Shown here: one piece after another, positions 47,427 to 58,905 of the stretch
Layout of the letters: every line of letters starts with the position of its first letter
Position numbering within the stretch: position 1 is the stretch's first letter
Notes under the pieces: model-generated
Told to the model about the DNA's origin: nothing
Seen by the model: the letters and a program-made list of their open reading frames with translations, nothing else
Database searches by the model: none
Program-made: the position numbers and the translations under genes
DNA from: Chiua virens
Taxonomy: Eukaryota > Basidiomycota > Agaricomycetes > Boletales > Boletaceae
Assembly: GCA_019787685.1 (NCBI GenBank)
Contig: JAHNUO010000033.1
Location: forward strand, 1-64,000
Length of the DNA: 64,000 nt
Direction: 5' to 3'

Positions 47427-47585
47427 TTATAAGCATCCATGGTTTCCTTGGCATTCCCTAAATTGGATTCAGGTTCCCATGAGTCATCAGCTGTGGAGTA
47501 GCCCTTCCATCAGATCAGGAACTTGTGATTCTGCACATTCTGGGTGTGGCATAAGATCTGTTCAACTTCATATTCTTCTTCCCCT
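47427..47585 (-). pseudogene. Chromodomain at the end of G2 pol
   Basis: The minus-strand frame reads YEVEQILCHTQNVQNHKFLI, a stop, WKGYSTADDSWEPESNL and NAKETMDAYK. This is the chromodomain that defines chromoviruses and directs integration to marked chromatin. A stop codon within the domain (near 47518) disrupts it. Confidence 0.9.
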
Positions 47586-48000
47586 GCAATAAGGTCAGGT
47601 GGTGGTTTTGGGAAATTTGGGCCATAGGTCTCTGTTTCGTGATAGGGCAATAACAGGGAAGCATGGAAGACCAGATGGATTTTCCACGTTTTGGGGAGGG
47701 AGAGGCAGTAGGTGAGCAGAGAGAGGACTTCCGTGATAGTGAAGGGTCTTTCTCGTCATGAGGCAAGTTTCAGGGAGATGAGTTCCCATTTTAGGTTGTG
47801 GGCTTCTAGCCATACCTGGTGGCCTTTTGAGAAGGGTGTGAATTTCTTAAAGGATCTGGCTTCCATGGCTTGTCAGGCTAGCTCATGAGTGACAAGGGCT
47901 TCATCTCAAGCTGCAGAGAGAGTTTTGAGTCGTTCTTCAATGGCTGGGTGTTTGGTTTCCACAATGATGGCAGGGAGGGGGCAGGGTTCATAACCCATCA

Positions 48001-48685
48001 TCAGGAAGAATGGGGATTTTCTTGGTTGACTTGTTCGGTTTTGCCATTGGATTGGGGGTGATAGGCGGTAGAGAGAGAGAGGTGATAACTGATGAGGCGT
48101 GAGAGCTCCTTGGTCAAGGTGGAGGCAAATTGTGGGCCCCGATCGGAGATGATTTTGTCATAAAGGCCAAATTGGGAATAGACCTTGTAAAAAAAAGACA
48201 GGCAATGCCTGTGAAGTCGGCAGTTTTCACCATGGGGCAAAGAATTACCCCCTTTGTAAGGCCATGGTCGACCACAACCATGAGAGAGTCATACCCTTTG
48301 GTGGTGACGTGGAGATCTGTGATAAGATCAACAGATACATTCTGGAAGGGCCAGGTGCATGGAGATGGGATAGGAGCAAGAGGGGGTGTGGTAGGATGCA
48401 TGTTGACCTTGTGTTGCTGGCAGGCAGCACATCCGATACATAGGAACACACAAAGGAGGCTAGACCAGGCCACCAAAATTCAGCGGCGACCAGCTGTCTG
48501 GTTTTCAGAAAGCCTGGATGTCCAGCCGTGTGGGAGTCATGGTGCTGGGCAACAATTTGTTGGCGCAGTTCAAGGTTTGGGGAGACATATACATGGCCTT
48601 GGTAGGTCAAGATCCCCACATCATACTTCCAATCGGAGAGGTGGGCATGAAAGGAGGAGGGCAGACTGCTGTCCATAGCATTCAA
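48001..48685 (-). pseudogene. Integrase of G2
   Basis: Overlapping minus-strand frames contain the HHCC domain (HDSHTAGHPGFLKTRQLVAA and EFWWPGL). The catalytic core follows ([40 protein letters not shown]), with both Asp and the Glu in place. The frame is broken several times. Confidence 0.9.
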
Positions 48686-48823
48686 AGTGTTGAGGACCAG
48701 GGGGTCATTGACTGAGGACTTGGCGATAAGGGATTGGAGGTCCGTGGTGATAAGGTTAACAAAAATGTTAGCTGGGAGGAGGGTGACGTGCTCATTGTCC
48801 AGTCCCAGGATAATGTGGTCAGG

Positions 48824-49249
48824 TCATCTGGATAGTGTGCCCGAACCATCAAGGAATTTCCCAGGCACATGGGAGAATGTCAGGTCAAAGTCAGCGAGGT
48901 CGAGGAGCCATCTAGCTTGGCGGTGATTTAGATTTTGGGGTTGATGAAAGTATGTCAGGTTTTTATGATCAGAGAAGACTGTGACCAGGTGTGCACTTCC
49001 ATGAAGATGATGGCACCACACTTTGAGGGATTGGATAACTGCTAAAAGTTCCTAATCATAAATGTTATAGTTTCTGTCTGCTACATTAAATGACTGAGAG
49101 AGGTAGGAGCAGGGTTTCCAGTCATCATTGACGTCAGTCTGGAGAAGTACTCTGCCTGTGACAAACTTGGATGCGTTAGTGGCAATGGCAAAGGGGTGAG
49201 AGGTATTGGGAAATTGCAGGACAGGCTCCATGGTGAAGGTGTCTTTCAA
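48824..49249 (-). pseudogene. RNase H of G2
   Basis: The minus-strand frames read HPFAIATNASKFVTG and VFSDHKNLTYFHQPQNLNHR and end DLTFSHVPGKFLDG. The family has Asp where NASK now stands, consistent with a G-to-A change. Confidence 0.85.
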
Positions 49250-49383
49250 GCACTAGAAGGCAGAAATCTGGGGGGTGCCCTATGTCCATGGGGCATCTTT
49301 TTTGTAAGATCTACAAGGGGTCAGGCGATGGTCAAATAGTCAGGGATGAATCGCCGATAGAAGTTAGCGAAGCCCATGAATGA

Positions 49384-50180
49384 TCAGACATCCTTGAGTT
49401 CTGTGGGTATGGACCAATTGGCGATACCTGCAACTTTTACTGGATCCATGGCAAGTTCACCCAGGCACACGATCATGCCAAGATATTCTACTTCCATGGT
49501 GGCGAAGTGGCATTTCTCGAGTTTGAGGTGAAGATTGAGTTCTTTCATGCGAGCAAGAATGTGTTTGGTGCGCTCAGTATGTTCAGCTTCATTCTCAGAG
49601 AAAATCAGGAGGTTGTCCATGTAAATGACAAGCCATCCTTCAGCAATTATATCATGGAAGGAGTTCTTCATGAAGTGTTGGAAGGTTGCAGGGGAGTTCA
49701 TTAATCTGAAGAACATGACAGTGGGTTTAAAGAGGCCGCAGTAGGTGATAAATGCAGCTTTCCACTGGCGTCCGTCTTTAATTCGGATGTTGTTATACCC
49801 CCAGTGGATGTCAAACTTGGTAAAGAGTTTCACATCTTTGAGCTTGTCAACAAGGTCGGAGATGAGAGAGAGGGGGTACGCATCACAAATGGTGTGTTCA
49901 TTAATGTAGCGGTAGTCCTGACAAGGGCGAAGCTTGCCATCCTTTTTCTTGACAAAGAAGAAGGGGGAGGCCTGAGGGGAATTCGAGGGGTGGATTTTGC
50001 CATTGGCCAGGTATTCATCGATGAACTCATCGGTTGCCTTTCGTTTGTCAGGAGATAAGGGGTAGACTTTTCTGACTTTGGGTTGGAACGAGTCCTTGAG
50101 ATGGATTTCATGGTCACAGGGTCAGGAAGGGGGCATTTGGTTGGATGGTTCCTTGGCAAACATTGATTCAAATTCTGCAT
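49384..50180 (-). pseudogene. Reverse transcriptase of G2
   Basis: The frames contain the fingers and palm segments ([40 protein letters not shown]) and the catalytic loop as YMDN, where the family has Y-x-D-D. The last Asp is changed to Asn, again a G-to-A type change, which should abolish activity. The thumb reads [18 protein letters not shown]. Confidence 0.9.
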
Positions 50181-50446
50181 ACTCAGGAGGGAGGGTCACT
50201 TTGGTCTTAGGAGCTGCAGCAGCGAGGAAAGTGGTGTTTAGTCTGTCGGGTAGGGTAGTTTAAATGAAGTGTTGCCCTGTGTGCATGACGCAGTTTACAG
50301 AGTTTTGTACTGAGCTGATTGTGAAGCGATGGCTGGTCTATACAACCAGGTAGTCATGGAGTTTGCCATCCCAGATTGGGTCTATGTCAAGGTGGCAGAC
50401 TGGGTGGTTTTGCGGAGGGTAAGTGAGTTTAGTGGAGTGGTGGGGT

Positions 50447-50881
50447 TCATCTGTGATAATGGGAGGAAGAGATGGTGATAGTTTTGGCAACCCAGTCGAT
50501 GACTGGGTTGGTTGCTTTAAGCCAGGGAAGTCCGAGGATGATGTTTTCAGAGCCATAGTGGATAATGTGGAATTTTACACATTGGAGTATTCCTCCAAGA
50601 GCGACCCTGAGGGTGGTGGTGAATTTGATGTCACCATTCTTGTTCATGGTGGTGTCCACATTCCTGACTGGGATTGGGTTCAGGAGACGCTCTTTTGGGA
50701 GTTTATTCTTCTGGACAAAGTGCCAGTCGATACAATTTATCCCAGCTCCAGAATCTATGAGAGTGCGGGTGTCAATGTCTTTCGAGGTAGTAGTAGCATT
50801 CAATCTAACAGGGATTTGCATAGATTGGGAGGATAGTTCAGCTACTAGTACATGGCTACAAGAAGTGGAAGATACCGGCAT
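50447..50881 (-). pseudogene. Aspartic protease of G2
   Basis: A 144-residue open frame carries the active-site motif LIDSGAGINCID and the second conserved region NIILGLPWLKATNPVIDW, the retropepsin fold of Ty3/Gypsy polyproteins. This frame is intact. Confidence 0.9.
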
Positions 50882-50929
50882 TGAAGCGGTCTTCCTCCTT
50901 AAAAACCTGTGACTGGGGTGGTTACCTTG

Positions 50930-52056
50930 TTGATGCTGATGGTGTCCTCATTGTCATCCTCTTCGATTTCGATAAGTGCCGGGATAGGTTTGGGTTTGGG
51001 TTCTGCCTTCTGCACTTTCTATGCAGGAGTGGGGATTTTTGTCATGAAGACAGGGCAAGATGAGGTTCAATGTCTGGGTTGTCGACACTGGAAACAGAGG
51101 TTTTGATCGATGCAACGCTTTCGTTCAGCATCGGTCATCTTGGGGATACGGACTGCACCTATGTCCATGGCATCGGGGTCTCACTCCTTCTTTCAGGGTT
51201 GGTCGTGGAAAATGATGGCTGAGGTGGGTTTTTTGTTGCACTGGATTATCTCATCAGTGCGTTCCCACTGGGTTTTGAAGTGGACTCCCTGGGTATACCG
51301 CTTGTCTATGGTGGTGGGTACTGTGTCCATCCCCTGGATCCTTCTTATGAGCGAGGGTGGGAGCCCTGCAGCAAAGAAGTTGATTAGGACTGAGTCAGAT
51401 CCTGTGAGTCCAGTGGTGATGACCTTATTGTGGAAGGTGGAGATATAGAAGGGGACATTGTCATTTTTCACGGTGCAGGTGGTGGATAACCAGGGTATGG
51501 CATTGCCCTTGGTGTCATGATGTTCAAAGTCTTTTTGGAACTCCATCTACCAGTCAGCCCAGGTCCTGAAGGACTGGAGGATGACGGATTTGGTATGGAA
51601 GGTATCTGCCCAAGTTTTGGCAAATCCATCAGTCATGAAGGATAGGGCAAAGGTGACCTTCTTGTTGTTCATGTTGTAAACCTCCTCATTGATGAAAAGG
51701 TAAGTAGCTATATTGTTGAGCCAGGGGATGGCTCGATTGTAGGTTCTGTCAAATGCAGAGGGTTTGCCCAGATGCAGTTCAATGGGTTTATTGTGGCTCA
51801 TGGTTTGGGTGGATGATGTTGGTAGGGGAGCTGGGGTGTAAACTATGCTGGGGTTTCAGATGGACAGTGGTCCTGGATTGGGGTAGGTCGGGGTGGTTGG
51901 TGATGCAAAGGTGGCAAGACTTGATAAGTCTAGGGTGGCAGTGAGATGACTAGCCAGTTGCTGGGTTTTCATCTTTGGATTCCAAGTGGTGGACGTTGAT
52001 GTCTGAGTAGTTTTCCTGGGGTTCAGAAATCGGTGATGAGGGGTCAGGGTTTTCAT
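50930..52056 (-). pseudogene. Gag of G2
   Basis: Three consecutive minus-strand frames read as one capsid-like protein (IPWLNNIATYLFINEEVYN, DGFAKTWADTFHTKSV, DFEHHDTKGNAIPWLS) separated by single stops. A CCHC knuckle near 51090 (CFQCRQPRH, stop, TSSC) forms the nucleocapsid. A repeated copy of part of this region occurs at 53800-54060 in G4. Confidence 0.85.
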
Positions 52057-52176
52057 CCGATTGGTTGAAGGGTGGGGGGTTGGAAGACCTGAGTCTCCAG
52101 GTGGTGGTGATGGCTGGACAAGAGGGGCATTCTGAAGAAATGGTGGGCAGCTAACTGTGCGAAGGCAGGCTGATAG

Positions 52177-52190
52177 ACTAGTCTTGATCT
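52177..52190 (-). promoter_or_regulatory. Self-complementary primer-binding site of G2
   Basis: In the sense of the element, AGATCAAGACTAGT follows the 5' LTR after a 2-nt TA spacer. The same 14 bases in complement occur inside the LTR at 52464-52477, 30 nt downstream of a TATAAAT box (52501-52507), so they should form the 5' end of the transcript. This matches the self-priming layout of Tf1-like chromoviruses, in place of a tRNA primer. The old element G4 keeps the layout (53071, 53101-53112, 53448-53459). Confidence 0.8.
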
Positions 52191-52192
52191 TA

Positions 52193-52796
52193 TGTTATGA
52201 TAGTTCTGGATAGGACCTAACATAGCTACAAAAGCGCTAAGTACCAAGTGGCTACGATAACTCAAACAATCACCACTTGATACATGGCACACTGTAGAGT
52301 TCAACAAGTGGTCTGGTCAGTGTAGTTGCTACCAGAGAGAATGGGGTTGGACTCAGGAAGTTTCCTAAGTTGTCCGGTCAAGAATCTATACTCTTGGGAC
52401 CAAGGGTTGAGGGTGATTTCTAGGAAATCCAAGGGGAGTTGAGTGCACTCAGCTAGATTGCGGAGATCAAGACTAGTGTACAGGAGTGCATCAACTAGGT
52501 ATTTATACGTAAGGGTGGTGCACAGACCAAGCACAAGAATGGGTGACCAAGAAAAGCAGAACTGATACAATGGGTCAAAAAAGGGAATCGTATGACACGA
52601 AGGTGGCAGACAATGATGAAGATGAAATGACTAAGTGCAATGCCATTGGATGATGATGAGAAAGGAAAAGGATAAGGATGCAGGTAAAGCCAGTGCTGGT
52701 TATGGAAAGAAGCGAAGTATGGATGAACGTACTAGTATACCTAGGTATCAGGCATAGTGAAGTAGTACAAGCAAAGAAAAGAAAGAAATCATAACA
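52193..52796 (-). repeat. 5' LTR of G2
   Basis: The 604-bp LTR is intact in outline, with TG..CA ends, a TATA box at 52501-52507 and the presumed transcript start near 52477. Confidence 0.92.
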
Positions 52797-53445
52797 CTTT
52801 GTCCATGTATGCCATATATCATCCCACTTATGTGTCTTTTATTGCTGACACATCTAGTTCCATTTACAGTGTTTTGCCTATTACTTTCCATACCTGATCC
52901 CATCATATGTATGTTACTCATTCTTTTCATATCATCATCCAATGGCATCACATTTGTTATTTCAACTTTATCATTGTCTGCTGCCTTCACATTGTATGAT
53001 TCCTTTTGTTCTATTTATGATTGGTTCAGCTCCTCTCAGAACACCCTTTGCCCTTGTTCATTTTACACTATATAAATCCTGTGACAATACTCCTATGTTT
53101 TAGTCTTGATCTCCTCAATCATATCTGAGTATTGTCTCAACTCTTTATTGTCTACCCTTCATCTAAGGGAAGTCCCTCACCATATCAACCAACATCTTTG
53201 CTCCTTGTCCATCTTGATCACAAGAGGAAGTTTTTCTTGCCTCAGGTATAGATTCCCAGTGGCATACCTCAGCAACACCTGAGTCCCCTTTGTCTTGTTA
53301 GTAGCCTATGCTAGCTGACAACACTCTTGACCCTCAGCCTGCTATCTTATACCTTAGTAACAGTGATTGTTTGAGTTATTGCAGACACTAGGATACTTGG
53401 GAGCTTTTGAGGCTATGCTAGGCACTACCCATGACTATTATAACA
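52797..53445 (+). mobile_element. LTR of G4, second part (copy c)
   Basis: This piece continues the LTR that starts at 44822 and ends GACTATTATAACA. A TATAAA box at 53071 lies 30 nt before TAGTCTTGATCT at 53101. The CTTT at its start is the target duplication of G2. Confidence 0.88.
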
Positions 53446-54065
53446 TAAGATCAAGATTACCTTATCAGCTTGCCATTGTGCAGTCAGCTGCCAATCATTG
53501 CCTAATGACCCTTCTGTCTATCAATCTCTCATTGGAGTCTTTGAATATTTCACAACCAACCCTCTGACCTTTCAGACAATAATCCAGAACTCTTCTCATG
53601 CTTCCCTGAACCCCAAGAGAGCAATCCGAATCTCAATACCCATGTCAGTGACTCTGACAAGGAAACCTGGAACTTATCTAGTCAACTTATCTCACTTGCT
53701 ATCCTGCAAGCCAGCCTGGCCTCATTGCTGTTGGATACAATACCAAAAACCCTTTTTCCAGCCCACCTTCTCTCCAAAGACCAGCTGTTTACACTCCTGT
53801 GCCACTCCCACCACCAACCCTCTTACCCAGCACTACTATGTCTAGAACAAACATACCCACTAAACTTTGCCTCAGAAGGCCCTCCACTTTTGATAGATCC
53901 TACAATCATGCCATACCCTGGCTTCATAACATACCCACTGAACTTTGCCTCAGAAGACCCTCCACTTTTGAGGGATCCTACAATCATGCTATATCCTGGC
54001 TCCACAACATAGCCACCTATTTGTTTGTCAATGAGCCCATCTACAACAATAACAACCAAATGGAA
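53446..54065 (+). pseudogene. Primer-binding site and gag fragment of G4
   Basis: Directly after the LTR, TA and AGATCAAGATTA repeat the layout of G2. The gag-like frame then shows two copies of the same block (LCLRRPSTFDRSYNHAIPWL and LCLRRPSTFEGSYNHAISWL), an internal duplication of ~60 bp, followed by NIATYLFVNEPIYN. It is cut off by the Copia LTR at 54066. Confidence 0.8.
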
Positions 54066-57018
54066 TGAGCAAATAGCTCAGTTGTGAGTGGTAAACGATT
54101 AATATATTGGATGAAGTACCTAAAGGGAATGAGCAAATAGCTAAGGTACAGTGAGTATGCGAGCAGACAATCTAAGAAGGAATATGTGTACCTTAGTCAT
54201 GAGTGGTAAACAACTGAGGTGCATGATGTGCTGTGTAAAAGGAAATGGTGATGCACTATGTGTGAACAAAGTATTGTAAATGGAAATATAGACTTGAAGC
54301 TATAATATAGGTAATACTAACACTTTCCCTCAGCTGGAGTCAGTTTGAAAATGATGCCCAGGCATTCTTGAAGCACAACGAACATAGGTGTAGACAGAGG
54401 TTTCGTGAATAGGTCTGCAATATTATCTGACAATGGCATGTGTTCTGGTGTGATCTCGCCACACTGTGCAGCTTTCATTAACCAGAAGTGTGAAATCTTC
54501 ACATGTCAGTACCAATTTGAGACTTTGTAAGGCATAAGTACCATGCAGATGGTGGCTATGTTGTTGATCTGAAGGTGGTTGACTGTGATGGTGCAAGATT
54601 GAGTTCATGAAGGAGTTGACAAAGCCATAGAATTTTATGTCCTGCATGTACAGCAGCATAGTATTCTGCTTTACCTGTTGACAGTGTAGTTGTGGTTTGT
54701 TTCTTTGCTGACCAGGCAAATGTGCCTGCTCCTAGCACAATAGCATATCCCAAGATGGAGTGGCCATGATCAATAGAATTTGCAAAGTCTGAATCACTAT
54801 ATGCAACTGGATCCAACATGGCAGGGTTCAGGTCTCCACCAAGAGTTAGTATAAGATTGTGTGTTCCTTTTAGGTAGCAGAAGATGCACATGACTGCTAA
54901 CCAGTGCTTTTCTCCTGGGTTTACAGAAAATTGTGCAACATGTTAAATAGCAAATGAGATGTCCAATCATGTTATTACAGCACAGTGGTTCAGAGCACCA
55001 GCTGCATTTTGATAGGGTATGTATCACATCCACTCACATTCTTCTGGCAATGTTGGTAAGTCCATGTGTGATAGATGTGAACCAGGTTCTACAGGTATAG
55101 TGACAGGCATTGTGGAATCAAGGCCATATGTTGCAAGCATGGAATTGATGTATTGTCAATGAGAGAGGGTGATTTTATGGTGTTTACTATCTCAGATAAC
55201 CTTAATGCCTAAGATCTCCATGATCTCCCCCTGATCCTTGATAGATACATGTTGTTGGATCTCATTCTTGAGTTTCTTAATCTCAGCTTTGCCAAAGCAG
55301 TATAGACCAATATTATCAACATGAAAGGTGATAATGCAAGTGCCAGTTTCCCAATGCTGGATAAAGACACACTGTGGGATCAGATAAGCAGATAGTGAAT
55401 CCAAGTTTGGTGAGAATGGCTATAAGCTTTTCATACCATAGGTAACCAGATTGTTTCAATCTGTAGAGTGCCTTGAGCAATAACCATACAAGGTATTCCT
55501 TTTCTTTTACCTTGAATCTGCAAGGTTGTTTTACAATGCTGGTTGATCCACAGGCATTTCACTATTGAGAAAAGCAGAGTCTACATTGATGACATGGATC
55601 TCCCAGTCAAGTATAGCTGCAATGGCACAGAGTAGCCAGATTGACTCAATCTTTGCAACAAGGACAAACATGTCTTCAAAGTCAATGCCTGGTTTCTGTG
55701 TGAATCCACAAGAAACAAAATGAGCCTTGTAGTGTGTGATATTGCCATCTGGATCACGTTTGATACAGTATACCTACTTCATGTCAATGGCTTTATGATC
55801 AGGGAGTAGTTCAACAAGTTTATAGGTACCAAGTTGGGCAATAGCTTTGAGCTTATTCTTCATTGCACTAATCTATTTGGCACCATCTGGTGAGTTAATT
55901 GCCTGGTGATATGTCCCTGGCTTCTCTCCTGATGCAATATTTGCTTTCTCATTCTCAGCAGGTGCATAGTCAAGGGCACATGCAACTGCAGATTCATCTG
56001 CACTTGAGTCTGAGTCCAAATCCTCAGTATCTGACATTTTTTCAAGTTATTGGACATCATGGGCAATGCCCTCATGGGCTTTTGCTGCTGTAGATCAGGT
56101 GGATGGTGCTTATGGTGGAGACCTTGCTAGAGGTTAGCAATGTAGAGATTATGGCAAAGCTGGTGATTGCTGTGGTAGGGCAGCAGGTGGTGCAGGATAT
56201 ATAGAATAGGGTTGTTGTGGGAGTTCAGGGTCTTGGCTGATATTGCCAATGTCCATAGATGTTGATTTAAGGGAATAATAAGAGAATTGGTACTCCCCCT
56301 TAGCCTGGAACCTGTCCTGTATGTCAATTGCATCATAAAATGTGACATGAGTGAATACTTGAATAGACCAGTTTCTGGGATGGTAGATCCTCCATCCTTT
56401 CTGAGTTTCTGAATATCCTACAAATAGTGCATGTTTTTCTTTGGGGTCTAGCTTATAGCTAGTGGGAGTGTTGTCAAGCACATATGCTGTGCAACTGAAC
56501 CAGTAGAATTGAGATAGGTCCGGTTTCTTTCTATATCATTTCTCATATGGTGTGATATTGGATAAAGAGCATGTCAAGTGGCAGTTTTTGGTATAGACAG
56601 CATAGTTAACTGCTTTGGCCCACAAGAATAGTGGTAAGCCAGCATCAATGAGAATGGTGTGGACATGATCAATAAGGAAGCAGTTTAAGAGTTCTGACAC
56701 ACCATTCTGTTTCAGCATGCCTGGGATTGTAGTTTCCCAGCATATTCCATGCTCTTTCATATACATACTTCACTGGTTTGATAGGTATTCACCACCATTG
56801 TCCATGCAGAATGCCTTGAGAGACTGTCCACTAGACTTCTGGACTTCTGCTTTCCATGTTTGGAATGCTTCAAATATGTTGCTTTTGTGGCATAGAATGC
56901 AATCCAAACCCATTATGAGAAATTGTCAGTAAAGGTAATCAAATAGCACAATCCAGACATTGTCTAGACTGGTGCAGGACCCCAAAGATCTGAATGTACA
57001 AGGCCATGATGGATGTAA
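54066..57018 (-). mobile_element. Ty1/Copia element, 5'-truncated
   Basis: The 3' LTR is 54066-54322 (TGAGCAAATAGC to ACTAACA) and follows a purine-rich GCTGAGGGAAAG on the element strand. Upstream on the minus strand come RNase H (54560-54890; YLKGTHNLILTLGGD, DSDFANSIDHGHSILGYAI, DNIADLFTKPL near the end), RT pieces (55192-55404), a hinge (56149-56481; HALFVGYSETQKGWRIYHP) and integrase (56536-57015; GMLKQNGVSELLN, HSDLWGPAPV). Gag and the 5' LTR are missing, and foreign sequence begins near 57019. Many stops are present. Confidence 0.88.
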
Positions 57019-57260
57019 TGAATTTTTTGATGCTCAAAGAGTCATTGTCATTGTCTATCTCCTGCAGAGCAGGGATAGGATTGGTTTTGACTTTGACTTT
57101 CTGCACCTTTTTAGGAGGGGTAGAGGGGGAAGAGTCAGTAGTAAAAACTAGACATTGGTTATTACAGTGGCCAGGTTGGTAGCACTGGAAGCAGAGGTTT
57201 TGGGTGATACATCTAGCAAATGGTATGGGTTGGGGTAACCTGCCCAGGTCTCAGATATGG
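57019..57260 (-). pseudogene. Gag nucleocapsid fragment of a chromovirus
   Basis: The sequence aligns with 50930-51130 of G2 (shared CAGAGGTTTTG, GGGATAGG and other blocks) in the same orientation. It is separated from any other Gypsy part. Confidence 0.6.
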
Positions 57261-57537
57261 GTGCCTCCTGGGTGTGAGTGTAGGTACCTATTTGTTATAT
57301 CCACAACCCAACCCAAACCCATCAGTGGTCTGTTCAGAACAGCTGTACAAAAATGGTCTAAGGAATAACTATATAGTATATGTCAACCAAGGTTTCAGCC
57401 CCAGATCTGTCTTAGATTGACATTAACTGTCACAAAAATAGCTTGCTTCTCAGGCTTCTATTATTGTAGCAATATGTCTGAGTCCATTCAACCATTAAAA
57501 TGCTAAATCAAACTAACTGAAAAGGCACTGGCAGCCA
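57261..57537. other. Unassigned sequence
   Basis: A CCACAACCCAACCCAAACCC string near 57300 resembles hAT terminal repeats and could mark the left end of the next element. Nothing else is visible. Confidence 0.3.
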
Positions 57538-58500
57538 TTGACAAACCTAGCAAAAACTCTAGAAAACATAAAAATAGTGATATCAACACTACAAGCACAC
57601 CAACTAGTACCATTACAAAGAGGTTGTAGCAACTCCAAAAAGAGCAAATTTTTGAAAACTGTAACCAATGGGAACCTAGAAGGACTGTATGATACTGAAG
57701 CCAATACAGATAAGATAGTGGGCTCTGACTCAGATGGTAGCAGTAACTATGACGCTGAAAACATACAAGCCCAATCACCAAGTATTGCAAAGTGGAGGCA
57801 CCTTGTCCTGCTATGTCATAGAAAAGTACTGGTAGGTTTATTGGGAGTTTCACTGATCAAACTATCAGCTCATACAATCATAGAATGACAACAAAAAGAC
57901 TTGACATCACCTGTTTATGCCTTCTTTGGCTCTGAGCCATAAATCAGTGAGTTTCATAGTCAACATGCTGAGAAGATGCTGCTCTCTTAGCTGCAGACAA
58001 GGCCAGGGATGTGTACACAAAACAATTGTCAAAGGGATCATTTATGATGGATCAATCACAGCATCTTTCAAATGGAAAGGAAAATGGAAACTAACATATA
58101 GTTTTCACTCCTATACACAAAAGGTATGTGATAACTCACCATATTTACACTAAATATCAATGTGTACAGTCCCACACAGGGAAAGCACTTGTGACTGCTT
58201 TTCATGAGGTCCTGGAGGCATTTGGAGTGTCAGAGAAGGTAAAAAGCATATGCCACAATGACTTACCATTAAATATTTATTTGACTTTAATAGATCCTGA
58301 GTGTGACTTGTGACAATGCAAGCAACAATGAGGTGATGATTGACCATCTTGCTGAGCTCAATCCACAGGTTAGATAGGAGTATGGCAGAACCTGATGCTT
58401 TCTGCATGGTGTAAACCTGATTATCAAATTGATAATTCAAGTGTTTGATATGAAAAAAAAGATGGAATGTTAGAAACTGAACTAGGAACAATGAATTAGT
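57538..58500 (+). pseudogene. hAT transposase remnant
   Basis: The first frame (57538-57888) is a charged N-terminal region. Later parts read LTSPVYAFFGSEP and, near 58296-58460, SVTCDNASNNEVMIDHLAEL and FLHGVNLIIKLIIQVFD. The CDNASNN and CF.H..NL patterns are typical of the hAT catalytic region in basidiomycetes. Several stops break the frame. Confidence 0.75.
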
Positions 58501-58504
58501 GTTT

Positions 58505-58632
58505 TAAAGTCCGGTCCAGTCCGGTTTTCCACGGTCCAAATAAGACAACTGGACCAAGACCAGTCCTAGAAAGGTCCTGGGCCCTTGCAAACACAACTGG
58601 TCCAAAAAAAACAGGTCCAAAGCAGTCTTTTG
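58505..58632. repeat. Cluster of GGTCC motifs, probable MITE remnant
   Basis: Within about 130 bp the string GGTCC or its complement GGACC occurs repeatedly (GTCCGGTCCAGTCCGG at the start, CAGGTCCAAAGCAGTC at the end). No protein is encoded. It lies between the hAT and Tc1 fragments. Confidence 0.55.
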
Positions 58633-58649
58633 ACCCCTATCCTGTGGAA

Positions 58650-58905
58650 CCCATGATTAGTCATGGTATTCAGGCAGTGCTCAAAGTAAAAGGAGGCTAT
58701 ACCAAGTACTAATAATACCCAAAAACCCTTTCCATGACATGATGTTTTCAAAATGATCATATCTTAATGGCATGTGAATCAAATCACATGATCTTTAGGG
58801 CTGATTTGTAGCTGAGAGTAAGTGCTATTTATAACTCCACCAAAGTTAAGCAAGATTCCCACAGTGTCTGGCAGTGCGTGTTGTGCACTGCAGTTGTAGT
58901 GGTTA
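58650..58905 (+). mobile_element. 3' end of a Tc1-type transposon of the B family
   Basis: It starts with the C-terminal end of a transposase (AVLKVKGGYTKY) and continues with the terminal repeat of the B type (ATCAAATCACATGAT and related blocks, compare 39180-39300). The remainder is missing. Confidence 0.7.

Larger units (their letters stand above)
44916..52796 (-). mobile_element. Nearly complete Ty3/Gypsy chromovirus G2
   Basis: Both LTRs start TGTTATGATAGTTC and end AATCATAACA. The left one (44916-46090) is the 3' LTR and the right one (52193-52796) the 5' LTR. A 4-bp CTTT flanks the element on both sides. Internal order on the minus strand is gag, protease, RT, RNase H, integrase, chromodomain and an extra ORF. 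The coding frames carry scattered stops, so the element is inactive, but it is far better preserved than G1 and G4 and keeps more CpG. It is inserted in the LTR of G4. Its 3' LTR has itself taken a MITE and a solo Copia-type LTR. Confidence 0.93.
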
